DNA of 32,624 nt, taken from NCBI GenBank assembly GCA_021300155.1, contig JAJTID010000144.1, positions 1-32,624 of the forward strand, read 5' to 3'. The notes beneath the pieces are model-generated. The model was not told the DNA's origin. It did no database searches and was given only the letters and a program-made list of their open reading frames with translations. This document shows, piece by piece, positions 24,210-32,624 of this stretch (position 1 is the stretch's first letter; each line of letters begins with the position of its first letter). Source of the DNA: Pirellula sp. (GTDB lineage Bacteria > Planctomycetota > Planctomycetia > Pirellulales > Pirellulaceae). A program made the translations under genes and the position numbers.

Positions 24210-26708
24210 CTACCGATCGAGGTAGACTTGCGTGCTCTCTTCTTTCACGACAGGGACTGGGCGATTCTTGCTCTTGAGTTGTGCTCGTAGTACGAGAACC
24301 CCTTCTTTCGCATGGCGAACAGCCACTCGATAAATTTGCTGATCTTTCGGTTGCATCTGGGGAATCGGAGCGAAGACAATGGTTCGTTGTGATGTTTGGT
24401 GATTGGTAGGTGCATTCACTTGTTCGGATTTTGATCCATCTGGCATTTCAATCACCAGTTGGATATCGTTGTCCATTCGGGTTCCGGTGTTCGTGATGCG
24501 AATCAGATAAGTCGTCAAGCCATCAGTCTCGATCGGATCGTTATCGTCTTCGATGGTGAAGGCTAATTCGCTTTGCCCCTCCACTTGGACTTTCTTGTCG
24601 ACAGCATCCGCGCGAACACCGTCCGACAATCCTTGCAATCGGAGGACAAAATCTCCTTCTTGAACAGGAAGCAACACGACTTCGGTCGTCGCAGAGGAAC
24701 CGGCACTCAATTCGGAGAGGGACCAAGCGACTGCGTGTTGATCGGGCAAATAGGTACCTTCGTTGGCTGCGCTGTTGAATTCCATACCTCGTGGCAAATA
24801 AAGCATGAGCTCTACATTCTTGGCCATCGCCGTGCCTGAATTGGTAACACTGGTTCGATAAGTCGCTTGCCGTTCGAGGTAGCGAAGTCGCGGTCCTTCG
24901 ACGTTGAGAACTAACTTCGGAAGAATGACATCGATAGTTGCGGAAGATTCAAAGGTTGCACTATTTGTGGAGATCGCGCGGATTTTATTGATTGCCTTGC
25001 CCGCGGAAACCGCCATCAGATCGATTTCGAATCTCTCAGACTCTCCAGGCGCGAGATCGCCGACAGTCAGTCCAAGTGTTGACACACCAGAACTGTGACG
25101 CATGTTGGTCGGTACATCTTCCTCCAATTCCACACCGCGAGCTGTGCCAGTGCCAGTATTGGAAACTTCAATCGTGATCCGTAGATCATCACCACCGAGT
25201 ACTGTCGTATTGGCTTTTTGGTTGACGACAAGCTTCGGTTGGGTACTCATCGTTCGAACCGACGCTTGTGCCGCGAAGGTGACACTCGCGACGGAGCCGA
25301 GCTCCCCTTCGGATTCAGGGACGAGATCCACTGTCAGCACTTGTTCACTGCCCGCTTTCATCTCACCCAGTTTCCATACCAATTTGCCAGACGGATCGGT
25401 TTGAGCTGTTGGGCTTGTGCGAACAAGCTTGGCTCCTTTGGGTACGGCATCATGCACGTTGACATCGAATGCGGTCGCATTGCCAACATTGCGAACAAGC
25501 AGCGTGAATGTCGATGGTATGCCGACTTGTACTTCTGCTGGCGCACGTTTTTGGATCTCCATGCTTGGGTTTTGAGATCCATCCAAGTGCCGAACTCCAG
25601 GCGCTGCACTTGCGAGCGGGGTGAACTGACTAGTTGTCGATGTGGAAGCAAAGTTGCTCGGGGGCATCGACTCGTTTAACGATTCGCGAGGTAGCGGAGC
25701 ATTGAAGCGTTCTGTCGATCCTCCGCGCAGCGAATCACTCTTTGGCATCAGTTGCGGCATCGATTGTGTTGCCGACTGAGGGGCCGATGGAGGGGCCGAT
25801 TGAGGCATCGGTGGAGGTTCGAAGTTGTTGTTAGGATTGGAGATTGCGGGTGCGGGCGCAAAGTTTGGTTCCGATGCGATGCTTCGAGGATTAGCCAGCG
25901 ATGGTGGTTGCAGCCGTGCGGTGGCTGTATTCGAGGGTGTGCTATCTATCTCTGGAATTGCCTCGTTGTCGGCTGGTAGGCTGGTATTGCGTGGTTGAGA
26001 GAATGGTGAGCTCGGAAGATAGGCTGGTCCGCGCGGGAGCGTCGCTGGCAGCGTGCTCGGGCTTTGAAGCGTGTCCGTTGGCGTATTGGATAGATTATTG
26101 GGAAGAACCGGCGAGCCGATCGATGATGCTTCATCGGAGAGGCGATTGATCGGATTTGTTTGGTTCGAGGGAACGAGTGAAGGCATGTTTCCGCGCAGTT
26201 CGTCGATCGATGGAGAGTTGGTCAAGGGAGGGAGAGATGAGCCCGGTAGTGGAGAGCTAGGCAGTGGAGAGCTAGGCAGTGGTGAGCTAGGCAGTGGTGA
26301 GCTCGGAAGAAGGCCGCTGGTTGTGGGGAGAGGGGGCGTTTCGCGCAGAGGTGGTGGCTCCGCAAGAGATGTCGCGGCTCGATTTTGATTGGAGTAACGG
26401 ATCAGACTAACAGGCGATCGAAATGGGTTGTTTGGATCGACACTTCGCGATGCATGGTTGGTGGCGACAGGATCGGAATCGTTACCTCGGATCACAGGTG
26501 CAGGTGGAAACCCTTCTCGGTCGGCGGTGGTGTCTAGAATAATTCCTTGCGCAGGTCGGTTGGCATAAGTAAACTCGAGACCTGGTGAAGTTGTTTTTTC
26601 GACGCGAGCATCACGTTGTGCTAGGGCCATTGCCACCAGGATCATTGCAACGGATCCCGCAATTCCTCCGATGGTGATCGCGAGTTGTTTTAGTTTCGAG
26701 TTGTCCAT
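24210..26708 (-). CDS. Membrane-anchored Pro-rich protein with repeated DUF11-type beta-sandwich domains
   Basis: The 832-residue protein has an N-terminal helix (LAITIGGIAGSVAMILVAMALA) that is either an uncleaved anchor or a signal peptide. Residues about 35-380 are low-complexity Pro/Ser/Asn/Thr, including a five-residue repeat (PSSPL) five times. From about 385 to the end are four Ig-like domains of the DUF11/CARDB type, each with a variant of VRNVGNATAFDVNVHD: EVSNTGTGTARGVELEED, SVTNSGTAMAKNVELML and IRITNTGTRMDNDIQLVI. Such proteins are envelope or surface structural components, and planctomycetes carry many. It stands alone, divergent from gnd. Confidence 0.85.
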   Translation of the reverse strand: MDNSKLKQLAITIGGIAGSVAMILVAMALAQRDARVEKTTSPGLEFTYANRPAQGIILDTTADREGFPPAPVIRGNDSDPVATNHASRSVDPNNPFRSPVSLIRYSNQNRAATSLAEPPPLRETPPLPTTSGLLPSSPLPSSPLPSSPLPSSPLPGSSLPPLTNSPSIDELRGNMPSLVPSNQTNPINRLSDEASSIGSPVLPNNLSNTPTDTLQSPSTLPATLPRGPAYLPSSPFSQPRNTSLPADNEAIPEIDSTPSNTATARLQPPSLANPRSIASEPNFAPAPAISNPNNNFEPPPMPQSAPPSAPQSATQSMPQLMPKSDSLRGGSTERFNAPLPRESLNESMPPSNFASTSTTSQFTPLASAAPGVRHLDGSQNPSMEIQKRAPAEVQVGIPSTFTLLVRNVGNATAFDVNVHDAVPKGAKLVRTSPTAQTDPSGKLVWKLGEMKAGSEQVLTVDLVPESEGELGSVASVTFAAQASVRTMSTQPKLVVNQKANTTVLGGDDLRITIEVSNTGTGTARGVELEEDVPTNMRHSSGVSTLGLTVGDLAPGESERFEIDLMAVSAGKAINKIRAISTNSATFESSATIDVILPKLVLNVEGPRLRYLERQATYRTSVTNSGTAMAKNVELMLYLPRGMEFNSAANEGTYLPDQHAVAWSLSELSAGSSATTEVVLLPVQEGDFVLRLQGLSDGVRADAVDKKVQVEGQSELAFTIEDDNDPIETDGLTTYLIRITNTGTRMDNDIQLVIEMPDGSKSEQVNAPTNHQTSQRTIVFAPIPQMQPKDQQIYRVAVRHAKEGVLVLRAQLKSKNRPVPVVKEESTQVYLDR
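26238..26312. repeat. 15-bp tandem repeat within the DUF11 gene, five units
   Basis: Units start at 26238, 26253, 26268, 26283 and 26298. The central three are near-identical (consensus AGAGCTAGGCAGTGG), with the outer two diverged. The length is a multiple of three, so on the minus strand it adds PSSPL pentapeptides without a frameshift. Copy number is expected to vary between strains. Confidence 0.85.
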
Positions 26709-26963
26709 ACGATCGGATCCATCTTCGTACTTAGGCGAGAGGCAGTTGGGAACATCCCAACCCGACGCGTGAGCGAGGGACTCGCGTTACTGCTGGCATG
26801 TGATTGAAGTGTTGGTGAAACCTTCGCATTGGGTCATAGCAAAAGCTAGTGAAGCAGGGAAAGATCATTCTTCTCTCTGTTGATGTGAACGGGCTCACAA
26901 GATAGAATCCGGCTTGCTTTTTGCGGCGAATGCCAGCGTTTCTCTACCTCTGACCCACTTTGT
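26709..26963. promoter_or_regulatory. Divergent promoter region between the DUF11 gene and gnd
   Basis: This 255-bp region has no coding frame that looks real. It presumably holds both promoters. No repeats or recognisable operator stand out, and I could not place -35/-10 boxes reliably. Confidence 0.35.
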
Positions 26964-28445
26964 ATGACTATGAGTGAACTTTGCGATTTCGGCCTCATCG
27001 GCTTGGCTGTTATGGGTGAAAACCTAGCCCTCAACGTAGAAAGCCGTGGCTACCGAGTCGCCGTTTTCAATCGAACTACCGACAAAGTAGACGATCTTAT
27101 GAAGGGTCGAGCTGCCGGCAAGAATTTTGTCGGTTGCCATTCTATTGTCGAAATGGTCAAGAATCTCAAGCGACCACGATTCGTCATGATGTTGGTGAAA
27201 GCGGGGCCAGCGGTCGATGATCTCATCGAACAATTGCTCCCCCATCTTGAGCCTGGTGACATTGTTATTGACGGCGGCAATACCCATTTTGCTGACACCG
27301 AGCGGAGAACAGCGTATGTCGAGAGCAAGGGGCTGCTATACGTCGGTGCTGGCGTATCCGGCGGAGAAGAGGGAGCGCTCAAGGGGCCGAGCTTGATGCC
27401 TGGCGGAAGCAAAGCTGCTTGGGAAACGATCAAGCCAGTGTTTCAAGCGATTGCCGCTAAGGTCGGTCCAAACAACGACATTCCCTGTTGCGAGTGGGTC
27501 GGACCACGCGGGGCAGGCCACTATGTGAAGATGGTTCACAACGGGATCGAGTATGGCGATATGCAGCTCATATGCGAAGCTTACTTTTTATTGAAGGAAG
27601 CGGCTGGTCTATCCAATGGTGAACTCTATGATGTCTTTGCTGATTGGAATCGAAGTGAGCTGCAAAGTTATCTGATCGAAATCACGCGAGATATCTTTAG
27701 CGCGAAAGATGATCAAGGTGGAGATGGGTACTTGGTCGACAAGATCGTTGACGTGGCTGGTGCGAAGGGAACCGGCAAGTGGATGAGCCAATTGGCTTTG
27801 GACCTCGGTGTTCCGAGCACGCTGGTAACAACGGCAGTTTACGCTCGGTCGTTGTCGTCGATCAAAGAAGCACGAGTGCGCGCGAGCAAAGTTCTGCCCG
27901 GTCCTGCTGCGTCTCACAACGCTGCATTCGATGTCGCAGTGAAGAAGCTCGTCAGCGACAAGAAGGCATTTGTGGAAGCGGTCAAGCAAGCGCTTTATGC
28001 CTCCAAGATCTGCTCTTATGCACAAGGGTTCGTCCAGCTTCAAGAAGCGAGCAAAGAGCACAACTGGGGGCTGAACTACGGAGACTGTGCACTGCTATGG
28101 AGAGGTGGATGCATCATTCGCGCTCAATTCCTGGATCGTATCAAAGAAGCGTTTGATGCTCAGCCTAACTTGGAAAACTTGTTGCTGTATCCTTACTTCC
28201 AGCAAGCGATTGAAAAGGCACAGGAGTCGTGGCGAGCCGTCATCATGGCAGCGACCCATCTTGGTCTTCCTGCCCCTGCATTTACTACAGCACTGGCATA
28301 CTACGATAGCTATCGATTGCCTCGATTGCCTGCCAATCTACTTCAGGCACAGCGCGATTACTTTGGTGCTCACACGTACCAACGACTCGACAAACCAGGT
28401 ACCTTCCACAGTGAGTGGCTCGAACTTCGCAAGAAACCTGAGTAG
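26964..28445 (+). CDS. gnd: 6-phosphogluconate dehydrogenase, decarboxylating
   Basis: This 493-residue protein (ATG 26964; another ATG two codons later at 26970) carries the NADP-binding opening FGLIGLAVMGENLALNVES with FNRTTDK at the end of the second strand. The substrate motif is VGAGVSGGEEGALKGPSLMPGG, the catalytic Lys is in GHYVKMVHNGIEYGDMQ, and the C-terminal substrate-binding segment includes GGCIIRAQFL. It oxidises 6-phosphogluconate to ribulose 5-phosphate, CO2 and NADPH in the oxidative pentose phosphate pathway. Length fits the long, dimeric type (about 470-490). It directly abuts an unknown gene at 28446. Confidence 0.97.
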   Translation: MTMSELCDFGLIGLAVMGENLALNVESRGYRVAVFNRTTDKVDDLMKGRAAGKNFVGCHSIVEMVKNLKRPRFVMMLVKAGPAVDDLIEQLLPHLEPGDIVIDGGNTHFADTERRTAYVESKGLLYVGAGVSGGEEGALKGPSLMPGGSKAAWETIKPVFQAIAAKVGPNNDIPCCEWVGPRGAGHYVKMVHNGIEYGDMQLICEAYFLLKEAAGLSNGELYDVFADWNRSELQSYLIEITRDIFSAKDDQGGDGYLVDKIVDVAGAKGTGKWMSQLALDLGVPSTLVTTAVYARSLSSIKEARVRASKVLPGPAASHNAAFDVAVKKLVSDKKAFVEAVKQALYASKICSYAQGFVQLQEASKEHNWGLNYGDCALLWRGGCIIRAQFLDRIKEAFDAQPNLENLLLYPYFQQAIEKAQESWRAVIMAATHLGLPAPAFTTALAYYDSYRLPRLPANLLQAQRDYFGAHTYQRLDKPGTFHSEWLELRKKPE

Positions 28446-29363
28446 ATGAGCCATCACTCGCACCCTCTGACAGCGAAACTCGACCCACTCAACAAGAGTG
28501 TGTCGACAAACCCCAACAGCCGTTGGTCGGTATCCTCGACTGGCGGTGGGATGTTGGATTTAGAACTTCCTGTTTACTCTCGGATTCTTCACGATGCATC
28601 GCTTAGCGATGGCGTTGGCGAATCCGTGGCGGGTTATCTGAGTCATTTTGGCGTCCCATGGATGGACTCCAAAGTCCCGTTGGCGGCAGCGCTTTCCAAG
28701 CGAATTGCTCCGATACACAACAGTGAGTCCATCGATGGCAATCGATTCGCCAACGCTTCGGCAATTCAATTTCAACTGTACGGCCTACCGTTTGAGTCAC
28801 CTCCGGCGCACAAGTTTGTTCGGTGGAAACCGAGCTTGCCTGTCGAGTTATACGCGTTAGAGCAGTTCGCCGATAAAGTAGAGGCTGTTCGCCAAATCGG
28901 TCTACACGAGCTGCCTGTCGGAGCGGCCATCGTAGCGAACGAAGCTACCGTTTATGAAGATGTCCGGTACTTGCTGGATAGCGGTGTCGATTGGATTGAG
29001 CTGATTCAATCGGCCTGCTTTGATTTCACTGCGACTTCGCATCTCGTCTTTGCGGAATTGCAGGCAACAGTTTCGCAGGCGTTAAAGGCGAGAACGGATG
29101 CGAAACAAAACTGCCCGATCTGGTTAACGGGCCATTTTGCATCGATCAAAGATTGGAGCCATTGGCTTTCTCTCGGCGTCAACGCTTGTTGCATAGACGG
29201 GTACATCGTCGCTCGCCGACCGGTCAGCCATACGCCCCGGGATACGCTGGCCGGAATCCGAGTTCAGACCACCCCGAGTAGTCAATTCGAGTGGTTAGCA
29301 GAGGTCATGCGCGATATGCGAATGGCGATGATCGATGAGTTTTCTTTTCGCAATTGGTTTTGA
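28446..29363 (+). CDS. Unknown TIM-barrel-like protein abutting gnd
   Basis: The 305-residue protein starts at the base after the gnd stop, so it is probably co-transcribed. The N-terminal 35 residues are polar and disordered. The second half has the alternating strand-helix pattern of a beta/alpha barrel: ELPVGAAIVANEATVYEDV, SGVDWIELIQSACFDF, CPIWLTGHFASIKDWSHWLS and LGVNACCIDGYIVARRP. The last block resembles the phosphate-gripping end of FMN-dependent barrels such as glutamate-synthase-like enzymes (usual pattern: Gly-Ile-Arg ... Ala-Leu-Gly-Ala-Asp-Ala-Val). Known FMN-binding motifs are not intact, so no reaction is claimed. I do not recognise a family. Confidence 0.75.
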   Translation: MSHHSHPLTAKLDPLNKSVSTNPNSRWSVSSTGGGMLDLELPVYSRILHDASLSDGVGESVAGYLSHFGVPWMDSKVPLAAALSKRIAPIHNSESIDGNRFANASAIQFQLYGLPFESPPAHKFVRWKPSLPVELYALEQFADKVEAVRQIGLHELPVGAAIVANEATVYEDVRYLLDSGVDWIELIQSACFDFTATSHLVFAELQATVSQALKARTDAKQNCPIWLTGHFASIKDWSHWLSLGVNACCIDGYIVARRPVSHTPRDTLAGIRVQTTPSSQFEWLAEVMRDMRMAMIDEFSFRNWF

Positions 29364-29431
29364 GATAGTTGGAAACATTCGGTAAGGTTCCTCGCACGTC
29401 TTAGATCCTCGATCAATATCACTTGAATCGA

Positions 29432-30385
29432 TTAGAGGAGTCGGCTCACCTTGCCAATGAACAGTGCATAAATCAGCAGAAACAACGCTCCTTCAAAGGA
29501 AGAGATTCTCTTGTCTTGCGTTAGTAGATAAAACATCAGTACCAATCCGCCATAGGCTGGCAGCGAAAAACCAATGAGTTCTGCCGGCACATTCAACGGG
29601 CCGAAGCAGGCTGCAACTCCCGGGATTGCCAAGGCGTTGAAGATGCAGGAACCCAAGACGTTACCGACAGCTATCTGCGATTTTCCAGCGAGTGCAGCAC
29701 TCACGCTGACCACACACTCTGGCAATGTGGTTCCCAAGGACAGAAGCGTCATCGAGACGATTGCTTTGCTGACTCCAAGTTGATCGGCAATACCGGACAG
29801 CGATTCGATCGTTTTGTTTGCGGCAAAATAAATCACCACACCGCTCGCAATCAAAATAGAGATAGACTTCCAATACGTGGAGGATACTGTCGATTGTTGT
29901 TGTTCGGCAGATTCGTTGTCCTCCGTACCACCACCTGTCTTGAGCAAATAATAGAGATAGACGAGGTAAGCTGTCAGACCGAGCAACGATTCTGCCAAAT
30001 GCATCGTGCCATCATACATAATGACAGTCAGAATGAACGCCGCACCTGCTAAAAAGTTTAAATCGACATAGATGTATTGAGCACCAAGATCGATTCGTTT
30101 CGGAGAAAGAATCGCTGTTAAGCCCAAGACAAAGAGAATGTTCGAAAGTGAGGAACCAATAACGTTGCCTGCAACAATCTCGGAATTCGCACTTTGCGCC
30201 GCAGCGATCGCGGAAATGAGTTCGGGTAGCGATGTGCCAATCGACACGATCACCACACCGACGACAAACGGACTCAGCCCTAAGCCATAGCCGATGACTT
30301 CTGCAGCTTGGGTAAAGAATTTGGCTGCCAGGATTAGGAAAGCCACCGAGACCAAGAAAACGAGCAGGGATAACAGGAGTGTCAT
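29432..30385 (-). CDS. CaCA-family cation antiporter (Na+/Ca2+ exchanger type)
   Basis: This 317-residue protein has about ten hydrophobic helices and two antiparallel alpha-repeats. The first is GTSLPELISAIAAA with AGNVIGSSLSNILFVLG, the second GTTLPECVVSVSAAL with VGNVLGSCIFNALAIPG. The paired Pro-Glu and Asn residues coordinate the exchanged cation. A central polar loop (GGGTEDNESAEQQQSTVSS) divides the halves. It is similar in size to E. coli YrbG. It exchanges Ca2+ for Na+ or H+ in the inner membrane; direction is not predictable. It is the last gene of a tight four-gene minus-strand cluster, 6 bp after the previous stop. Confidence 0.93.
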   Translation of the reverse strand: MTLLLSLLVFLVSVAFLILAAKFFTQAAEVIGYGLGLSPFVVGVVIVSIGTSLPELISAIAAAQSANSEIVAGNVIGSSLSNILFVLGLTAILSPKRIDLGAQYIYVDLNFLAGAAFILTVIMYDGTMHLAESLLGLTAYLVYLYYLLKTGGGTEDNESAEQQQSTVSSTYWKSISILIASGVVIYFAANKTIESLSGIADQLGVSKAIVSMTLLSLGTTLPECVVSVSAALAGKSQIAVGNVLGSCIFNALAIPGVAACFGPLNVPAELIGFSLPAYGGLVLMFYLLTQDKRISSFEGALFLLIYALFIGKVSRLL

Positions 30386-30391
30386 TAGATC

Positions 30392-30619
30392 TTAGGAGGA
30401 TTTCGAAGGTAAACCTTTGAGAGCAAGTCGAGAGGTTGTCGAGAGTCGGACGAGCAAAATGCCCGCTCGCAATACTCCCATGGCTGCCAGCATGACAATC
30501 GATGCTTCGATCAGTTTGGGTGCATCGACATCGGCTACGTAGATCAATCCGATTCGCAGCAAGTAGAGCGACAGGCCAACCAACAACCATCCCGCGATCT
30601 CTCGAATCCAGAAGAACAT
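30392..30619 (-). CDS. Small unknown membrane protein (75 residues)
   Basis: The two hydrophobic helices are GWLLVGLSLYLLRIGLIYV and IEASIVMLAAMGVLRAGILL. A charged linker (ADVDAPK) lies between them, followed by a basic C-terminus (RLALKGLPSKSS). It has no recognisable family. It starts 2 bp after the upstream stop, and its own stop lies 6 bp before the exchanger start, so it is very likely real and co-translated. It could be a subunit or chaperone of a neighbour; this is inference from position only. Confidence 0.75.
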   Translation of the reverse strand: MFFWIREIAGWLLVGLSLYLLRIGLIYVADVDAPKLIEASIVMLAAMGVLRAGILLVRLSTTSRLALKGLPSKSS

Positions 30620-30621
30620 GC

Positions 30622-31353
30622 TTATTTGCCCCGACTACTTTCTTGAGTTTGCTTGGCGATGATTTTGGCTCGCAAATTTCGTCTTAGTTTAACCGCGCGC
30701 ATTAAATCGCTGTACTGCAATCGCAACGATTCGGTTCGCAACATCAGAGCGGCTTGGACTTGCGTCTTTCTTCTCCATGCCCACTCTCGCAGCGCAATAG
30801 CGATTCCAAGCATGAGCACCAGCAACGTTGGGCCAGGCCAAATCACTTGACGGGATTCGCGTACCCAACTCGTCCATTGACGATTGCCCCCTCCAAGCGG
30901 ATTATTCCCAAGCAGTAAGGCGGCCAACAATGCCAAAGCCATTCCGCAACCCACCCATGTCAACAGTCCACCGAATATTCGGAACAAGTCATTCGAGTCT
31001 GTATTGAACTCCGAACCGAATGAAGACGCGAGTATCTGCCCGAGTTGTAAACGTAGATCGTTGTACTTGGTGCGAAGTGAAAAGATGGCGCACCAAAGAA
31101 GGGAAAGTACGATGGAAAAGCTCCAGTCCCATGCTTGTCCGCGAATTCCGATTCTCCATAACGTGGTCGAGATCAGCAGGACACAAACCCAACCCGGGTG
31201 AAGTCGTAGCGTCAGCCAACTCACCAAGATCGCCAGGACAAAGCCGATCTCGCCACCACCCCACGGGATGGTCATCGACATCGCAAAGTAGATCAATACC
31301 GTATAGAGAGTAAACAATCCAAAGGTGACTAATAGCGTAAGTCGCTCCCGCAT
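30622..31353 (-). CDS. Unknown polytopic membrane protein
   Basis: This 243-residue protein has about six hydrophobic helices: LTLLVTFGLFTLYTVLIYF, GFVLAILVSWLTLRL, GWVCVLLISTTLWRIGI, FSIVLSLLWCAIFSL, GGLLTWVGCGMALALLAALL and GPTLLVLMLGIAIAL. A basic, helical cytoplasmic tail follows (LRRNLRAKIIAKQTQESS). A soluble loop lies between helices four and five (DLRLQLGQILASSFGSEF). I recognise no family. It begins 1 bp after the stop of the upstream gene and is followed after 2 bp by a small membrane protein, so the cluster is tightly coupled. Confidence 0.8.
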   Translation of the reverse strand: MRERLTLLVTFGLFTLYTVLIYFAMSMTIPWGGGEIGFVLAILVSWLTLRLHPGWVCVLLISTTLWRIGIRGQAWDWSFSIVLSLLWCAIFSLRTKYNDLRLQLGQILASSFGSEFNTDSNDLFRIFGGLLTWVGCGMALALLAALLLGNNPLGGGNRQWTSWVRESRQVIWPGPTLLVLMLGIAIALREWAWRRKTQVQAALMLRTESLRLQYSDLMRAVKLRRNLRAKIIAKQTQESSRGK

Positions 31354-31354
31354 G

Positions 31355-32624
31355 CTATTTCTCTTCCTTCAAGAGAACAACTTTCTTTCGAAAGACACGT
31401 CGGCCTTTGTTTTGTTTCAACTGAGCTGGATCGAGAGACAGTTCTACATCTTCCTGCACCTCGTATTCCTTTTTGCCGACATAGAATGACATTGTCCATT
31501 TTTCTGGTAGATTTTGGATTCTGGCGATTCCCCCGGCATCCGTTTCTGACATGTAACCACTATACTCCCTCTCGCCTTCTGGAACGGATTTGGACCGATC
31601 CAACCTTGCAACTACATCATCCATCGACTTCCGTCTTTCGCCAAGGATTTGGCTTCCCCATCCGGCCCAAAGTTGGTTGGGATTGAAACCGACACTTGCA
31701 CCGGAGATTGGCAGTCCAGCCTTATCCGTAACTGCAATCTCGACATCGATCGTTGGTTCCATTTCGAGGGTCACTTTCGTTTCTCTCTCGTCGATTTCGA
31801 AGGATTCTCCAATGGTGAAGCCTCGATCGTCCGCTTTGCCTACGAAGCCATCGCATTTTGCAATCATTTGAATCTTTCCAGAGCGTGGGAGCGAGACAAA
31901 CTCGAACGAGCCGTCTTCGCGAATCGGTACCCAATCTCCCCAACGGAGAGTAGCGATTCCGAGGTTTTGCGGATCCTCCATTGGCATCGGTGCTTGCAAC
32001 GCCATGACTTGTCCGTCGCGAATAGGCCGCGGAACATTATCCGAGATTTTTCCCGTTAAGCGTATGCCTGCGTAGACTTCGACATCTTCGAGAAGCACAC
32101 CCTTTTCCCGATCCTTTTCGCCGACACGAATGAAAAGCGGTTCGCTGAAGCAGGTCTTTCCATCGGTTCCCGGCATAACGATCATCGCTTGATGATCTCC
32201 GTTGGGAATCGCTTTCGATTCGATGGTACCGTTTCCGAGATCGTTCCAATTCTCTGGTGGCGTATCTCCGCTCATGATGACCGAAAATGGTTTGGACAAT
32301 AGCTTGCCGTCTTCATCGACAGCTTTCAGTTTGAACGAGACCCCTTGTTTTAGTTTGACTTCGAAGTCTTTCGATTCGCTTACCGTGACACGCGCGATTG
32401 CACGAATGTAGTCGGGATGGGAAACGACTCCATCGATCGAGGTACATAGGACAGAGCCACCAATCATTTCAGGGTAGTCGACTTCCGCGATACCTTCTGC
32501 GTTGGTACGTTGTGCGGTGGGTGGCCCCATTTGCTTCGTCGGCCAGAAATAATTCGAGTTTAGCCCCCAAGGCTTAAAGGATGCGTTGGCAATCGGTTTG
32601 TCGTCGGGGCCAACCACCAGGATA
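31355..32624 (-). CDS. Carboxypeptidase-regulatory-like repeat protein, 5' end outside window
   Basis: The frame is open to the window edge (codons continue past GTG 32617), so at least 422 residues are seen and the N-terminus is missing. It contains repeated beta-sandwich modules of the carboxypeptidase-regulatory or transthyretin-like type. Each begins with a VxGPDDKPIANA-like or VTDKAGLPISGASV motif and ends in strand pairs like GIAEVDYPE, GSFEFVSLPRSGKI and GGIARIQNLPEKW. In planctomycetes such domains occur in secreted, often surface, proteins. It heads the cluster with two unknown membrane proteins and the cation exchanger, one base before the next start. Confidence 0.8.
   Translation of the reverse strand, partial: ILVVGPDDKPIANASFKPWGLNSNYFWPTKQMGPPTAQRTNAEGIAEVDYPEMIGGSVLCTSIDGVVSHPDYIRAIARVTVSESKDFEVKLKQGVSFKLKAVDEDGKLLSKPFSVIMSGDTPPENWNDLGNGTIESKAIPNGDHQAMIVMPGTDGKTCFSEPLFIRVGEKDREKGVLLEDVEVYAGIRLTGKISDNVPRPIRDGQVMALQAPMPMEDPQNLGIATLRWGDWVPIREDGSFEFVSLPRSGKIQMIAKCDGFVGKADDRGFTIGESFEIDERETKVTLEMEPTIDVEIAVTDKAGLPISGASVGFNPNQLWAGWGSQILGERRKSMDDVVARLDRSKSVPEGEREYSGYMSETDAGGIARIQNLPEKWTMSFYVGKKEYEVQEDVELSLDPAQLKQNKGRRVFRKKVVLLKEEK

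Noticed and set aside
1-32624. tRNA and rRNA genes
   Set aside because: I looked for T-loop-like GGTTCGA strings and rRNA-like conserved stretches. The few GGTTCGA hits fall inside coding frames without matching stems, so none is reported.

Overview
The window reads as bacterial chromosome from a planctomycete, most likely the Pirellulaceae/Pirellulales side. This rests on family content, not on a marker gene. The content includes a DUF1559 prepilin-like protein next to a small lipoprotein, a large multi-CXXCH cytochrome paired with a secreted beta-propeller 'membrane-bound dehydrogenase'-type protein, a secreted ThuA-domain protein, a PQQ-type beta-propeller protein, a Gly-rich secreted EF-hand protein and a DUF11 repeat protein. 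Base composition looks moderate (about half GC) and even. Shine-Dalgarno sequences are weak or absent before many starts. I see no rRNA, tRNA, CRISPR array, prophage or intact insertion sequence.

Layout, left to right. (1) 2-847: the 3' end of a beta-helix (pectate-lyase-like) protein, then about 560 bp without a convincing gene. (2) 1407-6980: a secreted ThuA protein (-) diverges from a translationally coupled pair (+), a five-CXXCH cytochrome and a beta-propeller dehydrogenase-like protein; the divergent gap carries a perfect 36-bp palindrome. (3) 7005-12676: mutS (-), then an EF-hand protein (+), nth (+) and a ComF-type phosphoribosyltransferase (+) joined to nth by an ATGA overlap. (4) 12922-15090: a membrane pyrophosphatase with K+-dependent sequence signatures and its own terminator. 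(5) 15135-18249: on the minus strand, a PQQ-propeller gene split by an exact 20-bp tandem duplication, a lipoprotein, and a DUF1559 prepilin-like gene followed by a clear intrinsic terminator. (6) 18584-21549: a small conserved-looking protein (-), a low-molecular-weight tyrosine phosphatase (+), recA (+) and a small two-helix membrane protein (-). (7) 21962-23979: a GAF-like/HD-GYP c-di-GMP phosphodiesterase followed by a small membrane HELGH metallopeptidase-like protein with no good ATG start. (8) 24210-29363: a Pro-rich DUF11 envelope protein (-), then gnd (+) abutting an unrecognised TIM-barrel-like protein (+). (9) 29432-32624: a tight four-gene minus-strand cluster consisting of a carboxypeptidase-regulatory-like repeat protein (cut by the window edge), two unknown membrane proteins and a Na+/Ca2+-exchanger family protein.

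Much of the window is housekeeping: mutS, nth and recA for DNA repair, gnd for the pentose phosphate pathway, and hppA for ion pumping. The rest is lineage-specific cell-surface and respiratory accessory material. The best-supported unusual observation is the 20-bp duplication at 15587-15626. It breaks one reading frame into two and at the same point creates an ATGA stop/start overlap. Others are the 36-bp palindrome, the non-canonical Fe-S cysteine spacing in Nth, and the unknown membrane cluster around the cation exchanger. I found no clear new defence or mobile system.
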